Shown: positions 1-9,087 of the stretch, one piece after another | Layout: each line of letters starts with the position of its first letter | Position numbering within the stretch: position 1 is the first letter of the stretch | Source: Polymorphobacter megasporae | GTDB taxonomy: Bacteria > Pseudomonadota > Alphaproteobacteria > Sphingomonadales > Sphingomonadaceae | Length of the DNA: 64,000 nt | Reading direction: 5' to 3' | NCBI RefSeq assembly: GCF_018982885.2 | Contig: NZ_CP081848.1 | Coordinates: forward strand, 2,170,001 to 2,234,000 | The notes under the pieces: generated by a model | The model's input: only the letters and a program-made list of their open reading frames with translations | Told to the model about the DNA's origin: nothing | Database searches by the model: none | Position numbers and translations under genes: made by a program

Positions 1-2
1 GT

Positions 3-872
3 GCCGACGTGATTCTCGGCACCGACAAGCCGTCGGCAGCGGTCCGCCGCCAGCGGACGACGTCGATGGGCATGGCGATCGCTGCGATCAAGGCAGGCGA
101 GGCGCAAGCGATGGTTTCGGCCGGCAACACCGGCGCGCTGATGGCAATGGCCAAGCTGACGCTGCGGACGATGGAGGGCATCGACCGCCCCGCGCTCGCC
201 GCGCTGCTGCCGACGCTCAAGAACGATTCGGTCGTCCTCGACCTCGGCGCGAACGTTGAGTGCGATACCGAAAACCTCGTCCAATTCGCCGTGATGGGGG
301 CCGCGTTCGCGCGTACCGTCCTCGGCGTCGAGCGCCCGCGCGTCGCGCTGCTCAACATCGGCGAGGAGGAATTGAAGGGCACCGAGGAGCTCAAGATGGC
401 TGCCGCCTTGCTCCGCGCCGCCGACCTGCCGATGACCTTCACCGGCTTCGTCGAGGGCGACAAGATCGGCGCGGGTGACGTCGACGTCATCGTCACCGAC
501 GGCTTCACCGGCAATGTCGCGTTGAAAACCGCCGAAGGCACCGGGCGGCTCGTTACCGGGCTGCTCGCACAATCTTTCCGCACGTCGTGGCTGACCCAGC
601 TCGGTTACCTGCTGTCCCGTGGAGCCCTTCGGGCGCTCGCGCGGCATCTCGATCCCAACGCGCACAATGGTGCGGTGTTTCTCGGCCTCAATGGACTCGT
701 CGTCAAAAGCCATGGCAGTGCCACGGTTCGCGGTATGGCGCACGCCATCGGCGTCGCGCACGACCTCGTCGCGGGCGATATCACCCGTCGTATCGCGAGC
801 GACCTCGACAATTTCCGCTCGCACCGCCCGGTCGTCGCCGCGAACGACGGCCATGACGCGTCGGTCGCGTGA
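3..872 (+). CDS. plsX: Phosphate acyltransferase PlsX, 5' end cut by window edge
   Basis: PlsX makes acyl-phosphate from acyl-ACP for PlsY at the start of phospholipid synthesis and works at the inner membrane. The frame is open to the window edge and 289 codons are present. The family is usually about 330-350 residues, so roughly 50-60 N-terminal residues lie outside. Family landmarks are visible: [21 protein letters not shown] and [10 protein letters not shown]. The in-frame GTG at 9 is not the real start. fabH follows on the same strand after a long palindrome, and plsX-fabH-ihfA-merR is a familiar alphaproteobacterial order linking fatty acid and phospholipid synthesis. Confidence 0.95.
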   Translation, partial: ADVILGTDKPSAAVRRQRTTSMGMAIAAIKAGEAQAMVSAGNTGALMAMAKLTLRTMEGIDRPALAALLPTLKNDSVVLDLGANVECDTENLVQFAVMGAAFARTVLGVERPRVALLNIGEEELKGTEELKMAAALLRAADLPMTFTGFVEGDKIGAGDVDVIVTDGFTGNVALKTAEGTGRLVTGLLAQSFRTSWLTQLGYLLSRGALRALARHLDPNAHNGAVFLGLNGLVVKSHGSATVRGMAHAIGVAHDLVAGDITRRIASDLDNFRSHRPVVAANDGHDASVA

Positions 873-896
873 TGGGGTTGGGTCTTGCTTTCTTGC

Positions 897-1023
897 CGTC
901 ATTCCCGCGAAGACGGGAACCCATTTTCCAGAGGCGGTTGAAGTGAAGCTCAGCGCGTCCAACAACCCGCAGCAACGCTGGGCAGCCTCTGGAAAATGGG
1001 TTCCCGCCTTCGCGGGAATGACG
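897..1023. repeat. Long inverted repeat between plsX and fabH
   Basis: Two 39-base arms (897-935 and 985-1023) are complementary except for one position, separated by a 49-base loop. The outer part of each arm contains the word CATTCCCGCGAAG or its complement. It would fold as a long hairpin in RNA. It fills nearly the whole plsX-fabH gap and could attenuate or stabilise the shared transcript. It resembles a REP/MITE-like non-coding element; no ORF or target duplication is evident. Confidence 0.85.
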
Positions 1024-1049
1024 ACCAAGCAGTTGGGACTATTCGCGCG

Positions 1050-2024
1050 ATGATCCGTCGCTCGGTCATCCTCGGCACCGGCAGCTACCTGCCCGACCGA
1101 ATCCTGACCAACGCCGACCTCGCTGCGAGCGTCGACACCACCGACGAATGGATCGTCGAGCGCACTGGCATCCGCCAGCGCCACATCGCCGCCGATGGTG
1201 AACTGACCTCCGATCTCGGCGTCGCCGCCGCCCGCCGCGCCCTTGCCGCCGCCAGGCTGACTGCCGACGACGTCGACCTGATCGTCGTAGCGACCGCCAC
1301 CCCCGACCAGACCTTCCCGTCGTGCGCCACCGTCATCCAGCACAAGCTCGGCATGGTCCGCGGCGTCGCCTTCGACGTCGCTGCGGTGTGCTCGGGGTTC
1401 CTATATGCCTTGAGCGTCGCCGATGCGATGCTCGTCACTGGGGCGGCGAACACCGCGCTGGTCATCGGCGCTGAGACGTTTTCACGGCTGCTCGACTGGT
1501 CGGACCGCGGCACCTGCGTCCTGTTCGGCGACGGCGCCGGCGCGGTCGTCCTGCGTGCCGAGAACGCTCCAGGCACGAGCGCCGACCGCGGCATCCTCGC
1601 GTCGAAGCTCCATTCGGACGGACGCTACAACGACCTGCTCTACGTCGACGGCGGCCCCGGATCGACTGGCACCGTCGGCAAGTTGCGAATGAAGGGGCGC
1701 GAGGTCTTCCGCCACGCCGTCACCAATCTCGCCAGCGTGATGACCGAGACGCTCGCCGCCGCCGGCCTTGCCGCGACCGACGTCGCGTGGGTCGTGCCGC
1801 ACCAGGCCAATCTTCGCATCCTCGAAGGCACCGCGAAGAAGCTCGGATTGCCGATCGAGCGCGTCATCGTCACCGTCGACGGGCATGCAAATACATCGGC
1901 GGCATCGGTTCCGCTCGCACTCGACGCCGCCGTTCGTGATGGACGGATTAAACGCGGTGATTTACTGATACTTGAAGCGATGGGTGGTGGCTTTACGTGG
2001 GGTGCGGCTGCGGTTCGTTGGTGA
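1050..2024 (+). CDS. fabH: Beta-ketoacyl-ACP synthase III FabH
   Basis: FabH condenses acetyl-CoA with malonyl-ACP to start type II fatty acid synthesis. The protein is 324 residues, the usual length. The thiolase-fold catalytic triad is visible as Cys114 (AAVCSGF), His251 (VPHQAN) and Asn281 (DGHANTSA), and a C-terminal [10 protein letters not shown] motif closes the protein. The ATG at 1050 is chosen because the frame upstream of it (to 996) translates the palindromic repeat, and [11 protein letters not shown] is the typical FabH N-terminus. It lies between plsX and ihfA and is probably in one operon with them. Confidence 0.96.
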   Translation: MIRRSVILGTGSYLPDRILTNADLAASVDTTDEWIVERTGIRQRHIAADGELTSDLGVAAARRALAAARLTADDVDLIVVATATPDQTFPSCATVIQHKLGMVRGVAFDVAAVCSGFLYALSVADAMLVTGAANTALVIGAETFSRLLDWSDRGTCVLFGDGAGAVVLRAENAPGTSADRGILASKLHSDGRYNDLLYVDGGPGSTGTVGKLRMKGREVFRHAVTNLASVMTETLAAAGLAATDVAWVVPHQANLRILEGTAKKLGLPIERVIVTVDGHANTSAASVPLALDAAVRDGRIKRGDLLILEAMGGGFTWGAAAVRW

Positions 2025-2040
2025 CAGGGGCATGAGGGGG

Positions 2041-2439
2041 ATGATGGAAATGAGTACGGCGAGCGAAACCAGCGTCCGGGTCCGCGGCGCGGCGCGCGCC
2101 AAGTCGACAGCGGGCAGCGTTACCCGTGCCGACCTATGCGAAGCGGTTCACCGCGAGCTCGGTCTTGCGCGGAGTGAATCGTCCGATCTCGTCGAACAGG
2201 TGCTCGACCAAATCTGCAGGACGCTCATCGACGGGACCAACGTTAAGGTGTCGTCGTTCGGCAGCTTCGTGCTGCGGAACAAGGGCCAGCGGATCGGGCG
2301 CAACCCCAAGACCGGCGAGGAAGTGCCGATCGAGCCGCGCACCGTCCTGACCTTCCGCCCAAGTCAACTCCTCCGCGCGCGGATCAACGGCGGCATCGAT
2401 CCGGGTCCCGAGGCCGACGACGCCGAACCCGCCGACTGA
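2041..2439 (+). CDS. ihfA: Integration host factor subunit alpha
   Basis: This is the DNA-bending nucleoid protein subunit of the HU/IHF family; it works as a heterodimer with IHF-beta in promoter architecture, recombination and packaging. The core fold is clear: [15 protein letters not shown], then [29 protein letters not shown] and the RTVLTFRPS segment. The N-terminus has about 25 extra Ala/Arg-rich residues. Starts at 2041, 2044 and 2050 are all possible; the GAGGGGG ending at 2040 gives the best spacing to 2050. It sits 16 bases after fabH. IHF is a known co-activator of some GTA clusters, which may matter for the cluster at 21-41 kb. Confidence 0.94.
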   Translation: MMEMSTASETSVRVRGAARAKSTAGSVTRADLCEAVHRELGLARSESSDLVEQVLDQICRTLIDGTNVKVSSFGSFVLRNKGQRIGRNPKTGEEVPIEPRTVLTFRPSQLLRARINGGIDPGPEADDAEPAD

Positions 2440-2846
2440 TGGCGTCGAGCGAACCCGCATACCGGACGATCAGCGAGGTCGCCGAACAGATCGGCGTCCC
2501 GCAACACGTGCTTCGGTTCTGGGAGACGCGATTCCCGCAGATCCAGCCGCTCAAGCGCGGCGGCAACCGGCGGTACTATCGCCCGCAGGACATTGCGCTG
2601 CTGACGCGGATCAACCGCCTGCTGCATACCGACGGCTATACCATCAAGGGCGTGCAGAAGCTGCTCGACGATGGCGCGGCACCCGTGGCGGATGCGGGCG
2701 CGGCACCGAAGGTTGCGGCGCGGCGGGTAGCGGCTCCGCTAGCTCCGACACCGGTTTCCGATACCAGCAAACCCCGCGACGCGAGCCTGCTCGTTGCGAT
2801 CCGCGCCCGGCTTGCAGCGGCGCTCGCCGAAGCGCGCGCACTTTGA
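2439..2846 (+). CDS. MerR-family transcriptional regulator
   Basis: This is a small MerR-type DNA-binding protein of 135 residues. The N-terminal winged helix-turn-helix is clear (residues about 8-70: [20 protein letters not shown], then [16 protein letters not shown]). No cysteine-containing effector loop of the metal-sensing type is present; the C-terminal half is Ala/Pro-rich and ends in a short helix. The ATG overlaps the ihfA stop by one base, so the two are translationally coupled. This MerR-next-to-ihfA pairing is common in alphaproteobacteria, but the target and ligand are unknown. Confidence 0.88.
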   Translation: MASSEPAYRTISEVAEQIGVPQHVLRFWETRFPQIQPLKRGGNRRYYRPQDIALLTRINRLLHTDGYTIKGVQKLLDDGAAPVADAGAAPKVAARRVAAPLAPTPVSDTSKPRDASLLVAIRARLAAALAEARAL

Positions 2847-2862
2847 TCACACACTTTCCCCT

Positions 2863-2884
2863 CCCCTCCCCTGAAGGGGAGGGG
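2863..2884. repeat. CCCCTCCCC palindrome between merR and parA
   Basis: Perfect 9-base arms (2863-2871 and 2876-2884) with a four-base loop. It is a member of the dispersed GC-rich palindrome family of this window. The right arm (GGGGAGGGG) lies just before the GTG at 2893 and is also its best Shine-Dalgarno sequence, so folding would hide the ribosome site. Confidence 0.8.
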
Positions 2885-2892
2885 ACGTTTTC

Positions 2893-3615
2893 GTGAAAAC
2901 CATCGCGGTCTTCTCGGTCAAGGGCGGAGTTGGCAAGACTGCGTGTGCGGTCAATCTCGCCTATGCCGCCGCGACGCAATCAGCGCGGCGGACATTGTTG
3001 TGGGACCTCGACGGACAGGGGGCTGCGACTTTCACGCTGCGGCTCGCGGCGAAGCCCGGGACCTCGGCGCGCAAGCTGTTCGCTGCCGACGCCGAGCTCG
3101 ACGCGCTGATCCAACCAAGCGCGTACCCGAACCTCGACGTGCTCCCCGCCGACAAGTCGCTGCGCCACCTCGACCGGCTGATCGCCGAGGACGGTGCACG
3201 CAGCCTCAAGAAGATGTTGAAAAGCTTCGATCGCGATTACGACCGCGTCATCCTCGACTGCCCGCCGGGGCTGACCGAGCTTGCCGAGCAGGCGTTCCGC
3301 GCCGCCGACCTGCTCGTCGTGCCGCTGCTGCCATCGCCGTTGTCCGAACGCGCGTACGACCAGCTCGTCGCGCATCTCGGCAAGCATCACCGCAAGGGGC
3401 CCGCGCTGGTTCCGGTGTGGACGATGGTCGACCGGCGGCGCGCGCTCCACAAGGCGACGGTCGATGCGTTCCCCGACCGCGTCGCGATCCCGTATGCGGT
3501 CGAGATCGAGGCGATGGCGGTCCACCAGGCCCCAGTCGCAGCGACCGCGCCGAACGGTCTTGCCGCGCGCAGTTTCAATAAGTTGTGGGGCGAGGTCGAA
3601 GCGGCGCTGCGCTAA
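2893..3615 (+). CDS. ParA/MinD-family ATPase (orphan)
   Basis: Deviant-Walker ATPase of 240 residues. The A motif KGGVGKT is at residues 10-16, the switch segment is LLWDLDGQGA, and Walker B-like ILDCPPGLTELAEQAF follows. This family positions DNA, chemoreceptors or other cargo by ATP-driven dimerisation on DNA or membrane. No ParB, parS-like cluster or MinC/E partner is adjacent, so it is an orphan, and a chromosome-partition role is unlikely from context. The start is a GTG preceded by the G-rich arm of a palindrome. A stretch encoding a MAPEG protein follows after 26 bases. Confidence 0.88.
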   Translation: MKTIAVFSVKGGVGKTACAVNLAYAAATQSARRTLLWDLDGQGAATFTLRLAAKPGTSARKLFAADAELDALIQPSAYPNLDVLPADKSLRHLDRLIAEDGARSLKKMLKSFDRDYDRVILDCPPGLTELAEQAFRAADLLVVPLLPSPLSERAYDQLVAHLGKHHRKGPALVPVWTMVDRRRALHKATVDAFPDRVAIPYAVEIEAMAVHQAPVAATAPNGLAARSFNKLWGEVEAALR

Positions 3616-3641
3616 CGGCGAACATCTGGGGGGACGAGGAC

Positions 3642-4031
3642 ATGACGACCGAACTGACGCTGCTCGCCTGGACGATCGTTCTCGCCATCGTCTACATCAT
3701 CGCCTTCGACGTAGTCCGCACCGGGCAATACGGCACGAAATGGAACATGGGACCGCGCGACGCCGCGATGCCGCCGCTGTCCCCCGTCGCCGAGCGGCTT
3801 GGCCGCGCGCAGGCCAACCTGTTCGAAACGCTGCCGTTGTTCATCGGTGCGGTGCTGATCGCGCACGCTGCTGGCATTCACACGCCGCGGACCGTTCTCG
3901 GCGCCGAGCTCTATTTCTGGGGGCGTGTGATCTACCTACCGCTGTATGCCTTCGGGGTGCCGGTGGTCCGCTCGCTCGTCTGGCTGGTCAGCGTCGCGGG
4001 TCTCGCGCTGATCCTGATCGCGGTCCTGTAG
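3642..4031 (+). CDS. MAPEG-family membrane protein
   Basis: An integral membrane protein of 129 residues with about four hydrophobic helices. It resembles the MAPEG family (membrane-associated proteins in eicosanoid and glutathione metabolism): a first helix ending near FDVVRTGQYGTKWNMGPRD, then the ERLGRAQANLFETLPLF motif, whose RAxxNxxE core is the family signature. The bacterial substrates are usually unknown; glutathione-dependent detoxification is a guess. The ATG at 3642 follows a GGGGGGACGAGG ribosome site; the longer upstream frame overlaps parA and is rejected. Confidence 0.86.
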   Translation: MTTELTLLAWTIVLAIVYIIAFDVVRTGQYGTKWNMGPRDAAMPPLSPVAERLGRAQANLFETLPLFIGAVLIAHAAGIHTPRTVLGAELYFWGRVIYLPLYAFGVPVVRSLVWLVSVAGLALILIAVL

Positions 4032-4035
4032 CGCC

Positions 4036-4770
4036 GTGACGATCCGCGCGGGTGTCGGCGGCTGGACCTTCGAGCCGTGGCGCGGGGTGTTCTATCCCAA
4101 GGGGTTGCCGCATTCGCGCGAACTCGAATTCGCCAGCCGCGCGCTGACGACGATTGAGGTCAACGGCACCTTCTACGGCTCGATGTCGCCCGCGACCTAC
4201 GCCAAGTGGCACGCCGAAACCCCCGACGACTTCGTCTTTTCGCTCAAGGCGCCGCGCTTCGCGGTCAACCGCCGCGAGCTTGCCGGGGCGGGCGAATCGA
4301 TCGAGCGCTTCTTCGCCAGCGGGGTCGACGAATTGGGCGATAAGCTCGGGCCGATCCTGTGGCAGTTCGCGGCGACCAAGCAGTTCGACGCCGACGATTT
4401 CGCCAAATTCATCAAGCTGTTGCCGGCGAAACTTGGGTTGCGCACGCTCCGCCACGTTCTCGAACCGCGCCATGAAAGCTTCCGCGACCCGGCTTTCGTG
4501 GCGATGGCGCGCGACGCCGGGGCGGCGATCGTCTTCGCCGACGCGCACGCCTACCCGATGTTCGACGAGGCGACCGCCGACTTCACCTATGCGCGGCTCC
4601 AGAACGGCGATGACGATGAACCCCTCGGCTACCCCGACGCCGCGCTCGACGGCTGGGCCGAGCAGGCCCGGCACTGGGGTGAGGGCGGGCGCGACGCGTT
4701 CGTCTACTTCATCCACGGCGGGAAGGTCCGTGCCCCGGCGGCGGCGAAGGCGCTGCTTGAAAGGCTCTAG
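4036..4770 (+). CDS. DUF72 (YecE-like) protein
   Basis: A 244-residue soluble TIM-barrel-like protein of the DUF72/YecE family, whose biochemical role is not established. Recognisable segments are GVGGWTFEPWRGVFYPKGLP at the N-terminus, ALTTIEVNGTFYG, FVFSLKAPRF, and DAFVYFIHGGK near the end. The start is a GTG four bases after the MAPEG stop, so co-expression with that gene is likely. The C-terminus runs directly into a palindromic repeat. Confidence 0.88.
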   Translation: MTIRAGVGGWTFEPWRGVFYPKGLPHSRELEFASRALTTIEVNGTFYGSMSPATYAKWHAETPDDFVFSLKAPRFAVNRRELAGAGESIERFFASGVDELGDKLGPILWQFAATKQFDADDFAKFIKLLPAKLGLRTLRHVLEPRHESFRDPAFVAMARDAGAAIVFADAHAYPMFDEATADFTYARLQNGDDDEPLGYPDAALDGWAEQARHWGEGGRDAFVYFIHGGKVRAPAAAKALLERL

Positions 4771-4775
4771 CGCTA

Positions 4776-4952
4776 CCCCTCCCCTTCAGGGGAGGGGCGA
4801 GAGACAGCGCGCTTGCGCTGGCCCGGGGGTGGGGCAGGGCGCGCGGCATTGCAACGCCGCGCCACTCCCCCACCCCCGACCCCTCCCCTAAATGGGAGGG
4901 GAGCAGAAGGGAGCGAAGCAATAGGGCTTGACCCCCCAAAAGGGGGGAGGGG
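4776..4952. repeat. Composite GC-rich palindromic repeat
   Basis: Contains a 22-base CCCCTCCCC-TTCA-GGGGAGGGG palindrome at 4776-4797, a core with CGGGGGTGGGG and its complement CCCCCACCCC, a second palindrome around 4880-4902 (CCCCTCCCCTAAATGGGAGGGG type) and a C6-AAAA-G6 hairpin near 4932-4947. The outer halves are broadly inverted relative to each other. Similar composites occur at 11721-11844 and 25043-25194. It fills most of the 258-base gap before the M42 peptidase. Confidence 0.8.
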
Positions 4953-5028
4953 ACGGAGCGCTTTCGCCCTTGTCGCCCAACGGCTTACCTGCAACTTTGA
5001 CCGGGTAATCGAACAAGGCGCGCCGGTA

Positions 5029-6174
5029 ATGCAACGACTGATCTCGGCCATGACCGCCGCGCTCCTCATCGCCGGACCCGCCGTCGCCAAGCCCGCGACC
5101 GACCGCGTCGGGCACCTGCTCCGCGAACTCGCCGACGCCCCCGGGCCATCGGGGTTCGAGGAGGCGGTGCGCGCGGTGATGGTCCGCGAACTGCGCCCGT
5201 TGAGCGACACGATAACCTACGACGGGATCGGCTCGGTCATCGCCAAGCAGGGCAGCAGCGGGCCGAAGATCATGCTCGACGCGCACATGGACGAGCTCGG
5301 CGGGGTCGTCCGGCGGGTGACGCCCGGCGGCTTTCTGTCGATGCAGATGCTCGGCGGCTGGCTCGATCAGGCGCTCGTCGACCAGCGCTGGGTGATCATC
5401 GGCAGCAAGGGGCCGGTCAAGGCGGTCACCGGCATCCGCGACATCCACGTCGTCCCGGCCGACGAACGCGGAAAGGTCTTTCCGCGCGAAAGCCTGTACC
5501 TAGACGTCGGCGCGCGCAACGCCGCCGAGGTCGCGGCGCTCGGGATCGGCCCCGGCGACCCCGTCGTTCCCGATGCGCCGTTCGAGGTGATGGCGGGCGG
5601 CGACCGCTATCTCGGCAAGGCGTGGGACGACCGCGTCGGCTGCGCGGTGGTGATTGAGGCGCTGCGGCGGCTCCGTGCGCAGGGTCACCCGAACCAGCTG
5701 TTCGTCGCGGCGACGGTGCAGGAGGAGGTCGGCCTGCGCGGCGCGCGGACCGCGGCCGACCTGATCAAGCCCGACATCGGCATCGCCATCGAGGGCGGCA
5801 TCACCGGCGACAGCATCGGCCGCAACCCCGAGGAGACGCAGGCGGTGCTCGCCGGCGGCCCGGGGATGTTCCTGTATGATTCGAGCACGATCCCTAACCG
5901 CAAGCTGGTGGCGCTTGTCGACCGCGTCGCAGCGGAGGCGAACATCCCGCTCCAGCACGATCTGGTCCAGGGCTACGGCGACGATTCGGCGGCGATCCAG
6001 GCGACTGCGGGCGGGGTGCCGACGGTCAATCTGGTGGTCGTCGCGCGGTATACGCACGCGCACAACGGGATCATCGACCGGGGGGATTTCGACCGGATGG
6101 TGACTTTGGTTGTCGGGGTGATCGGCAAGCTCGACGCGGCAGAAGTCGCGCGGCTGCGGTCGTTCGAGCCTTGA
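5029..6174 (+). CDS. M42-family metallopeptidase, exported
   Basis: A zinc aminopeptidase of the M42 (glutamyl aminopeptidase/FrvX) family, 381 residues. The start at 5029 gives a clean signal peptide (MQRLISAMTAALLIAGPAVA), so the enzyme probably acts in the periplasm, unlike most M42 proteins, which are cytoplasmic. Metal and catalytic motifs are present: LDAHMDELGG, GKAWDDRVGC (bridging Asp), VQEEVGLRG (catalytic Glu pair), AIEGG and the late ligand in YTHAHNGIID. The open frame continues upstream to 4813 but there translates repeat DNA. A convergent inverted repeat lies after the stop. Confidence 0.9.
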   Translation: MQRLISAMTAALLIAGPAVAKPATDRVGHLLRELADAPGPSGFEEAVRAVMVRELRPLSDTITYDGIGSVIAKQGSSGPKIMLDAHMDELGGVVRRVTPGGFLSMQMLGGWLDQALVDQRWVIIGSKGPVKAVTGIRDIHVVPADERGKVFPRESLYLDVGARNAAEVAALGIGPGDPVVPDAPFEVMAGGDRYLGKAWDDRVGCAVVIEALRRLRAQGHPNQLFVAATVQEEVGLRGARTAADLIKPDIGIAIEGGITGDSIGRNPEETQAVLAGGPGMFLYDSSTIPNRKLVALVDRVAAEANIPLQHDLVQGYGDDSAAIQATAGGVPTVNLVVVARYTHAHNGIIDRGDFDRMVTLVVGVIGKLDAAEVARLRSFEP

Positions 6175-6224
6175 GCTCAACGACGGTTCCGAAGGGGTGT
6201 GACGGCGCACGTTTCACTAAGAAG

Positions 6225-6313
6225 TTTCGTCATCCCGGCGAAGGCCGGGACCCATCTCACCACGCGACGTACCCGTGGCGCGATGGATCCCGGCCTTCGC
6301 CGGGATGACGAAA
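6225..6313. repeat. Long inverted repeat between convergent genes
   Basis: Arms of 31 bases (6225-6255 and 6283-6313) match with one mismatch around a 27-base loop. The core word is GTCATCCCGGCGAAGGCCGG, different in detail from the 897-1023 element but of the same design (GTCAT-CCC-GCGAAG). It sits exactly between the stops of two convergent genes, where it could act as a bidirectional transcription barrier. Confidence 0.85.
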
Positions 6314-6331
6314 TCGAATGCGGCGGCGGCG

Positions 6332-7351
6332 TTACGGCTTCCCCGTAAACAAAGCCTTCGCCAGCATGACATGCACCCCCTTGTTGTGGTCGACCAGCTC
6401 GGTGACCTCGACATCCCCCGCGACGCTGATCAGCATGTACGCATCGTCGCGGCTCATGTGGCGCGCGCTCACGAGGAAATCGATCATGTTGCGCAGCGCC
6501 TTGCGCGTCGCGTTCGACAGGTCGTCGTCGAAGCCCATCGCAATGTAGTGCGTCGGCGTCTCGGCGCGCGGGTAGGGCGACAGCTCGTGTTTATGCAGCA
6601 CGAAAGTCAGCGTGCCGACGAGCGAGGTCTCCATCGCGGTGATGTCGACCTCGCCGTTGCCCTGCCCGGCGTGGCCGTCGCCGATCTCGAACAGCGCGCC
6701 CGCCGCGTGGACCGGCAGGAACAGCGTCGTCCCCGCGACGAGCGAATGGTCGTCCATGTTGCCGCCGTTGATCGTCGGCGGGGCGCTATCGTAGCGGCCG
6801 AACGCGGGGGGCGGGGCGACCCCCATGCTACCGAAGAACGGGTGGAGCGGGACCTCGATGCCGGGGGCGAAGTTCGCCACCATCCGCTTTTTGTCGAGCG
6901 GGATGATCTTGATCCGCGAGTAAGGGAAGTCGTCGGTGAGGAACCCCGCGCCGTAGCGGAAGGCGTTATACGCATAGGGAATCGCGAGCTCGACCTTGTC
7001 GATGCGGACCTCGAGCGTGTCGCCCGGCTCGGCCCCCTCGATCGCGACCGGGCCGGTGAGGATGTGGCCTCCCGGGCCGCGATCCTTGACCTCGTCGAAC
7101 ACCTTGCGGAGGCTCGGCTCGACCGCGTCGGGGGCGACGCCGGCCTTTTCGAGTCCGGCCGGGCTGCTTGTCAGCAGCGTCTTGAAGACGACGGTATCGC
7201 CCGACTTGATTCGCAGCACCGGCTTCGCGGCGGCGTCGTAATTGCCCCACGCGACGGTCTGCGGCGTCGCCTCGAGGGTGAAGGTCTCGGCCGTGGCCGC
7301 GCTCGCCGTTCCCGCCAGCAACACCGCCGCTACGCATCGCCACATCGTCAT
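6332..7351 (-). CDS. Acetamidase/formamidase family protein, exported
   Basis: A 339-residue member of the FmdA/AmdA fold, which hydrolyses short amides to ammonia and the acid. Family-like segments are visible: RIKSGDTVVFKT, GPVAIEGAEPGDTLEVRI, PPTINGGNMDDHSLVAG and EIGDGHAGQGNGEVDI. The ATG at 7351 has an AGGGGTG ribosome site and leads into a signal peptide (MTMWRCVAAVLLAGTASAA). A TTG at 7378 would extend it and overlap the upstream stop. It follows an exported amidase by 23 bases, so the pair is probably one operon for degrading external amides. The true substrate is not visible. Confidence 0.9.
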   Translation of the reverse strand: MTMWRCVAAVLLAGTASAATAETFTLEATPQTVAWGNYDAAAKPVLRIKSGDTVVFKTLLTSSPAGLEKAGVAPDAVEPSLRKVFDEVKDRGPGGHILTGPVAIEGAEPGDTLEVRIDKVELAIPYAYNAFRYGAGFLTDDFPYSRIKIIPLDKKRMVANFAPGIEVPLHPFFGSMGVAPPPAFGRYDSAPPTINGGNMDDHSLVAGTTLFLPVHAAGALFEIGDGHAGQGNGEVDITAMETSLVGTLTFVLHKHELSPYPRAETPTHYIAMGFDDDLSNATRKALRNMIDFLVSARHMSRDDAYMLISVAGDVEVTELVDHNKGVHVMLAKALFTGKP

Positions 7352-7374
7352 TCGGAACACCCCTGCATCGCCGC

Positions 7375-8955
7375 TCAATTCAATGCCTTGATGCCGTAAT
7401 CGATCGTCTGGAGATAGCGCGGCGGCTGGCGCGCACCCGCCGCCTGCTCATAGGCATAGCCGTAGCGGAGCAGCGCCGCGTCGCTCCACGCCGTCCCGAT
7501 GAACGACAGCCCGACGGGCAGGCCGTTCGCCAGCCCCATCGGCACGGTCAGATGCGGATACCCCGCGACCGCCGGGGGCGACCCCGCGCCGCCTCCGGCG
7601 AAGTGATCGCCGAGGACCGGGTCGATCAGCCACGCCGGCCCGAGCGTCGGCGCGACGAGGACCGAAACCTTGTTGTCGGCGAGCAATTTGTCGATCCCCT
7701 CGGGCCCCGCGAGGCGGTGCGCCTCGGCCTCGGCCTTGAGGTAGGCGGGGTCGGCGAGGCCCTTGGTCTGCTCGGCGATCTCGAACAATTCCTGCCCGAA
7801 CAGCGGCATTTCGGTCGCGGCGTGCGCGGTGTTGAAGGCGATCAGGTCGGCGAGCGTCCGGCTCGGCACGTCGGCAGCCTTGGTCGAGGCGAGGTAGGTC
7901 GCCATGTCGGCCTTTAGCTCGGTCATCAGCACGATCTGCTCGAGGCGGCCGATCTCGCCGTCCTTGTCGTGCGGCGGCTTGGTGATCTCGACGAGCACCG
8001 CGCCCGCCTGCTTCAACTTCGCCAGCGCCGCGTCGAAGGCGACGTCGGTCGCCGGGTGGAAGCCGGCGGCATAGCGCAACACGCCGACGCGGACGCCCTT
8101 GAGCGCGTCGGGGCGCAGCCCGCTCGCGAAGTCGGTGCCGATCGCGTCGGCGCGCGCAGTGGCGGGGTCGGCGGGATCGCTCCCCGCCATCGCACCGAAC
8201 AGCAAGGCCGTGTCGGTGACAGTCCGCGCCATCGGACCGGGCGTGTCCTGGCTGTGGCTGATCGGGACGACATAGGTCCGCGAGATCGCGCCGACGGTCG
8301 GCTTCAATCCGACGAGCCCGTTTATCGCCGCCGGGCACGTCACCGAGCCGTCGGTCTCGGTCCCGACCGTCGCGGCGGCGAGGCTCGCGGCGCCGGCCGC
8401 GCCCGATCCCGCGCTCGATCCGCAGGTGTTGCGGTCGAAGGCGTAGGGGTTGCGCGCCTGTCCGCCGACTGCGCTCCACCCGCTGATCGAATGCGTCGAG
8501 CGGATGTTCGCCCATTCGGACAGGTTGGTCTTGCCGAGGATGATCGCCCCGCCCGCACGCAGCTTCGCCACCAGCGGCGCGTCGCGGCCGGGCATGTTCT
8601 TCGCCAGCGCGAGCGACCCCGCCGTCGTCGGCATCGGATCGGCGCTTTCGATGTTGTCCTTGATCAGGATCGGCACCCCGGCGAGCGCGCCCTGCGGTTT
8701 CCCCGCGCGCCGTGCCGCGTCGGCCGCCTGTGCTGCCTGCGCCGCGTTCGGATTGAGCGCGATGACGGCGTGGAGCTTCGGATTAAGCGCCGCGATCCGC
8801 GCGCGGTATTGTCGTACCAACTCGACCGAGGTCACCTTGCCCGCGGCAAGATCGGCCTTGATCTGGACGACCGACTTCTCGGCAACGTCGTACGCCGCGG
8901 CGGGCACGGCGGCCGCGAGCAGGACGCCGCCGGCAATGAGTGCGCGCAGGTTCAT
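7375..8955 (-). CDS. Amidase-signature hydrolase, exported
   Basis: A 526-residue amidase-signature enzyme with an N-terminal signal peptide ([21 protein letters not shown]). The Ser-cisSer-Lys triad is intact: Lys in [10 protein letters not shown], Ser in TDGSVTCPA and the nucleophile-bearing loop [12 protein letters not shown]. The family hydrolyses amides, from small amides to peptide amides. With the acetamidase-like gene downstream, an extracytoplasmic amide-using pathway is likely. Its promoter must lie in the 132-base gap shared with the mutarotase 3' end. Confidence 0.92.
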   Translation of the reverse strand: MNLRALIAGGVLLAAAVPAAAYDVAEKSVVQIKADLAAGKVTSVELVRQYRARIAALNPKLHAVIALNPNAAQAAQAADAARRAGKPQGALAGVPILIKDNIESADPMPTTAGSLALAKNMPGRDAPLVAKLRAGGAIILGKTNLSEWANIRSTHSISGWSAVGGQARNPYAFDRNTCGSSAGSGAAGAASLAAATVGTETDGSVTCPAAINGLVGLKPTVGAISRTYVVPISHSQDTPGPMARTVTDTALLFGAMAGSDPADPATARADAIGTDFASGLRPDALKGVRVGVLRYAAGFHPATDVAFDAALAKLKQAGAVLVEITKPPHDKDGEIGRLEQIVLMTELKADMATYLASTKAADVPSRTLADLIAFNTAHAATEMPLFGQELFEIAEQTKGLADPAYLKAEAEAHRLAGPEGIDKLLADNKVSVLVAPTLGPAWLIDPVLGDHFAGGGAGSPPAVAGYPHLTVPMGLANGLPVGLSFIGTAWSDAALLRYGYAYEQAAGARQPPRYLQTIDYGIKALN

Positions 8956-9087
8956 CGACTTCTCCCAAGGCTTCGTCGTGCCGTGAGGAGCGCCGCGCTC
9001 ATGCCCATTGCCTGCCCCCTGACGGCGGCAATCGTCATGCGGCAGTGCCCGCCTGCCAAGCGCAAAATCGTCGCAGGCGACGCGAAC

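Noticed and set aside
4813-5028. Upstream extension of the M42 peptidase frame
   Set aside because: It translates palindromic repeat DNA, and the ATG at 5029 begins a proper signal peptide.
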